From JAAYYY01 sp964579295 (lineage in GTDB: Bacteria; Chloroflexota; Anaerolineae; Promineifilales; Promineifilaceae), in contig CAZOGK010000037.1 in assembly GCA_964579295.1 (NCBI GenBank), positions 1 through 32,134 of the forward strand: a stretch of 32,134 nucleotides of DNA. The letters are read 5' to 3'. Numbering within the stretch: the first letter of the stretch is position 1; the number at the start of each line of letters is the position of its first letter. The notes under the pieces are model-generated. The model had not been told where the DNA came from. It saw only the letters and a list, made by a program, of their open reading frames with translations, and ran no database searches. Below, piece by piece: positions 30,796-32,134 of the stretch. A program made the translations under genes and the position numbers.

Positions 30796-32134
30796 CTAGC
30801 CGGCCGCTGGGGAGCGTGGCGGCGGCGCTCCTTTGCGCAACTTGAGAATGAGCTCGCCGCGTAGAATGTAGCGGGCCGCTTCTAGTGTGTAGCCGCGTTG
30901 CCGGAAGAGATAGACCAGCTCCTCGTGCGAGTAGTGGCTGATATGCTCGTCGGCGTAGGCGCTGGGCAAAACGCGCTGATAGATAGCCTCGGTGAAGCGC
31001 CATTGCCAATTCGCATAGTCAGGTGTGCCCAGGACGAGGGCGCCGCCCGGCGCCAGTACACGGTCTAGCTCATCCAGGATAGAGGAGCTTTTCGGCACGT
31101 GTTCGATGACCTGCGAGCAGAGGACACAGGGAAAGCTGGCATCGGCAAAGGGCAACCGGAAGCCGGAGGCCTGGGTCAGGTGGGCGCCGTAGCGGCGCGC
31201 GTAGCGCAGCTTGGGAAGCAGAATATCGACAGCCACACTGCCGGGGGGTAGGGCGGCAATGATGTGGCTGGAGCCGCTGCCCACGTCGAGCGTCGCGCCT
31301 TCGCCGTCGATCAGCGACGTTATATGATGATAGCGCTGTCGCTGCCAGTAGCGCTGCGGCAGGACAATGCTATCGTGGGCCCGGGCGTCATAGTCTGCGC
31401 TGAGGATCGAGTTGCGCAGCCGGTAAAGCGAGCGGAACGTGCGCAGATAGGAAAGGCCAAAGGCCAGCACGCGTGCATGGGAGCTGCCATGCTCGCGCGG
31501 TGCGTAGTTAAAGGGGACTTCGTTGATGCGCCAGCCGCCGGCATGGGCCTTTACCAGGATTTCCTGCAGAATGTCAAAATCGCGCCGCTGCAGCTTCAGG
31601 CCCTGCAGCACCGGCGCTCTATATAAACGGAAGCCGCTCGACATGTCGCGCACTTTGAGGTCGAGGCCGCGGCTGAAGAAGAGGTTGAGGACGCGGCTGA
31701 GCAGCGTGCGCAGCGGGGGCATCTGGTATTGGCCGCCGGCGACGTAGCGCGAGGCGATGAGTACGTCGGCCTTATGCCGCTGTTGCCACAGGTCGCGGAT
31801 GTAGAGGGGTGGGTGGGAGAGATCGGCGTCCAGCGTGAGGATAAAGTCGGCGTTGGCGGTGGCGAAGGCCAGCGCCAGCGCCGCGCCGTAGCCGCGCTCC
31901 TGCTGATCGAGGAGCCGGGCTTTGTAAGTCGCGGCCAGCGCGCGCGTCTCGGCGTCGGGATTACGGTCGACGATAATCAGCTCGTAGTCCAGGGCCAGCC
32001 CGTCGACCACCTGGCGTAGCTGGGGCAGAAGCAGCGCCAGATTATGCGCCTCATGCAGGGCGGGGATAACCACTGCCAACTCGGCCGGCTGAGCCGTCGT
32101 TGCCGTGGCGCGCCCGCTCTCGTTTGGTAGGCGT
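30796..32134 (-). CDS. GT2 (dolichol-phosphate mannosyltransferase-like) fused to SAM-dependent methyltransferase, 5' end beyond window
   Basis: The open frame continues without a stop to the window edge, so the true start is outside or at a nearby non-ATG codon (TTG at 32079). Counting from 32079, residues 1-220 are a DPM1-like GT-A domain: VVIPALHEAHNLALLLPQL, GYGAALALAFATANADF, DxD as Asp84-Ala-Asp86 (LDADLSHPP), and RDMSSGFRLYR. The usual VDDGSxDGT motif reads VDRNPDAET here. Residues 235-415 are a class I methyltransferase with LDVGSGSS at 264-271, SEQVIEHV-like CSQVIEHVPKSSS, and LAPGGALVLGTPDY. Such a fusion could build and methylate one glycan or polyprenyl sugar. Substrates are unknown. 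The gene ends 43 bases upstream of the distal promoter of the ATPase gene. Confidence 0.82.
   Translation of the reverse strand, partial: RLPNESGRATATTAQPAELAVVIPALHEAHNLALLLPQLRQVVDGLALDYELIIVDRNPDAETRALAATYKARLLDQQERGYGAALALAFATANADFILTLDADLSHPPLYIRDLWQQRHKADVLIASRYVAGGQYQMPPLRTLLSRVLNLFFSRGLDLKVRDMSSGFRLYRAPVLQGLKLQRRDFDILQEILVKAHAGGWRINEVPFNYAPREHGSSHARVLAFGLSYLRTFRSLYRLRNSILSADYDARAHDSIVLPQRYWQRQRYHHITSLIDGEGATLDVGSGSSHIIAALPPGSVAVDILLPKLRYARRYGAHLTQASGFRLPFADASFPCVLCSQVIEHVPKSSSILDELDRVLAPGGALVLGTPDYANWQWRFTEAIYQRVLPSAYADEHISHYSHEELVYLFRQRGYTLEAARYILRGELILKLRKGAPPPRSPAAG

Overview
The window is about 32 kb of GC-rich chromosomal DNA, densely coded, with no tRNA, rRNA, CRISPR array, transposase or integrase that I can see. 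The combination of a BTAD/STAND/TPR mega-regulator, a winged-helix protein carrying a DnaA domain I, a DPM-like glycosyltransferase fused to a methyltransferase, and a D-glycero-D-manno-heptose module suggests a filamentous or environmental member of Chloroflexota (Anaerolineae/Caldilineae-like). That placement is inference from gene style only; no taxonomic marker was searched.

Layout. (1) 1-8220, + strand: an exopolysaccharide/cell-surface glycan locus with the end of an unidentified gene, an O-antigen ligase/polymerase-like membrane protein, two GT4 glycosyltransferases, a Wzz/BY-kinase fusion, a GT2 glycosyltransferase and a polyprenyl glycosylphosphotransferase that would start the lipid-linked oligosaccharide. 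No flippase is seen. (2) 8339-11773, + strand: an orphan receiver-domain protein, then a heptose module (HddA-like kinase, GmhA-like isomerase, GmhB-like phosphatase) interrupted by a 4'-phosphopantetheinyl transferase. A strong intrinsic terminator with an 18-bp perfect stem closes this block. (3) 12029-20299, + strand: one 2756-residue protein that joins a SARP/BTAD DNA-binding head, three STAND NTPase modules (the middle one with a degenerate P-loop), two TPR blocks and a C-terminal SpoIIE/RsbU-type PP2C phosphatase. (4) 20330-24685, - strand: two paralogous MFS transporters flanking a GT1 glycosyltransferase and a single-domain globin. (5) 24713-26569, + strand: a good promoter, a foldable leader and an intrinsic terminator 20 bases before metG, then metG. 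(6) 26637-32134: three - strand genes. These are a DnaA-domain-I winged-helix protein with an 11-residue tandem repeat, an archaeal-type ATPase (ATPase_2/DUF234-like) with an elaborate AT-rich promoter region, and an edge-truncated GT2-methyltransferase fusion. Between the first two lies a promoter-to-terminator unit on the + strand with no ORF, a candidate small RNA.

How the genes work together. Regions 1 and 2 fit one job: making, assembling and length-controlling a surface polysaccharide that may contain a heptose. The BY-kinase and the orphan receiver are the only visible regulators there. The giant regulator sits alone behind the terminator, and its target cannot be read from context. 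The two places most likely to hold undescribed biology are the giant transcription factor/phosphatase fusion and the two non-coding promoter-to-terminator units (24822-25001 and 28790-28973).
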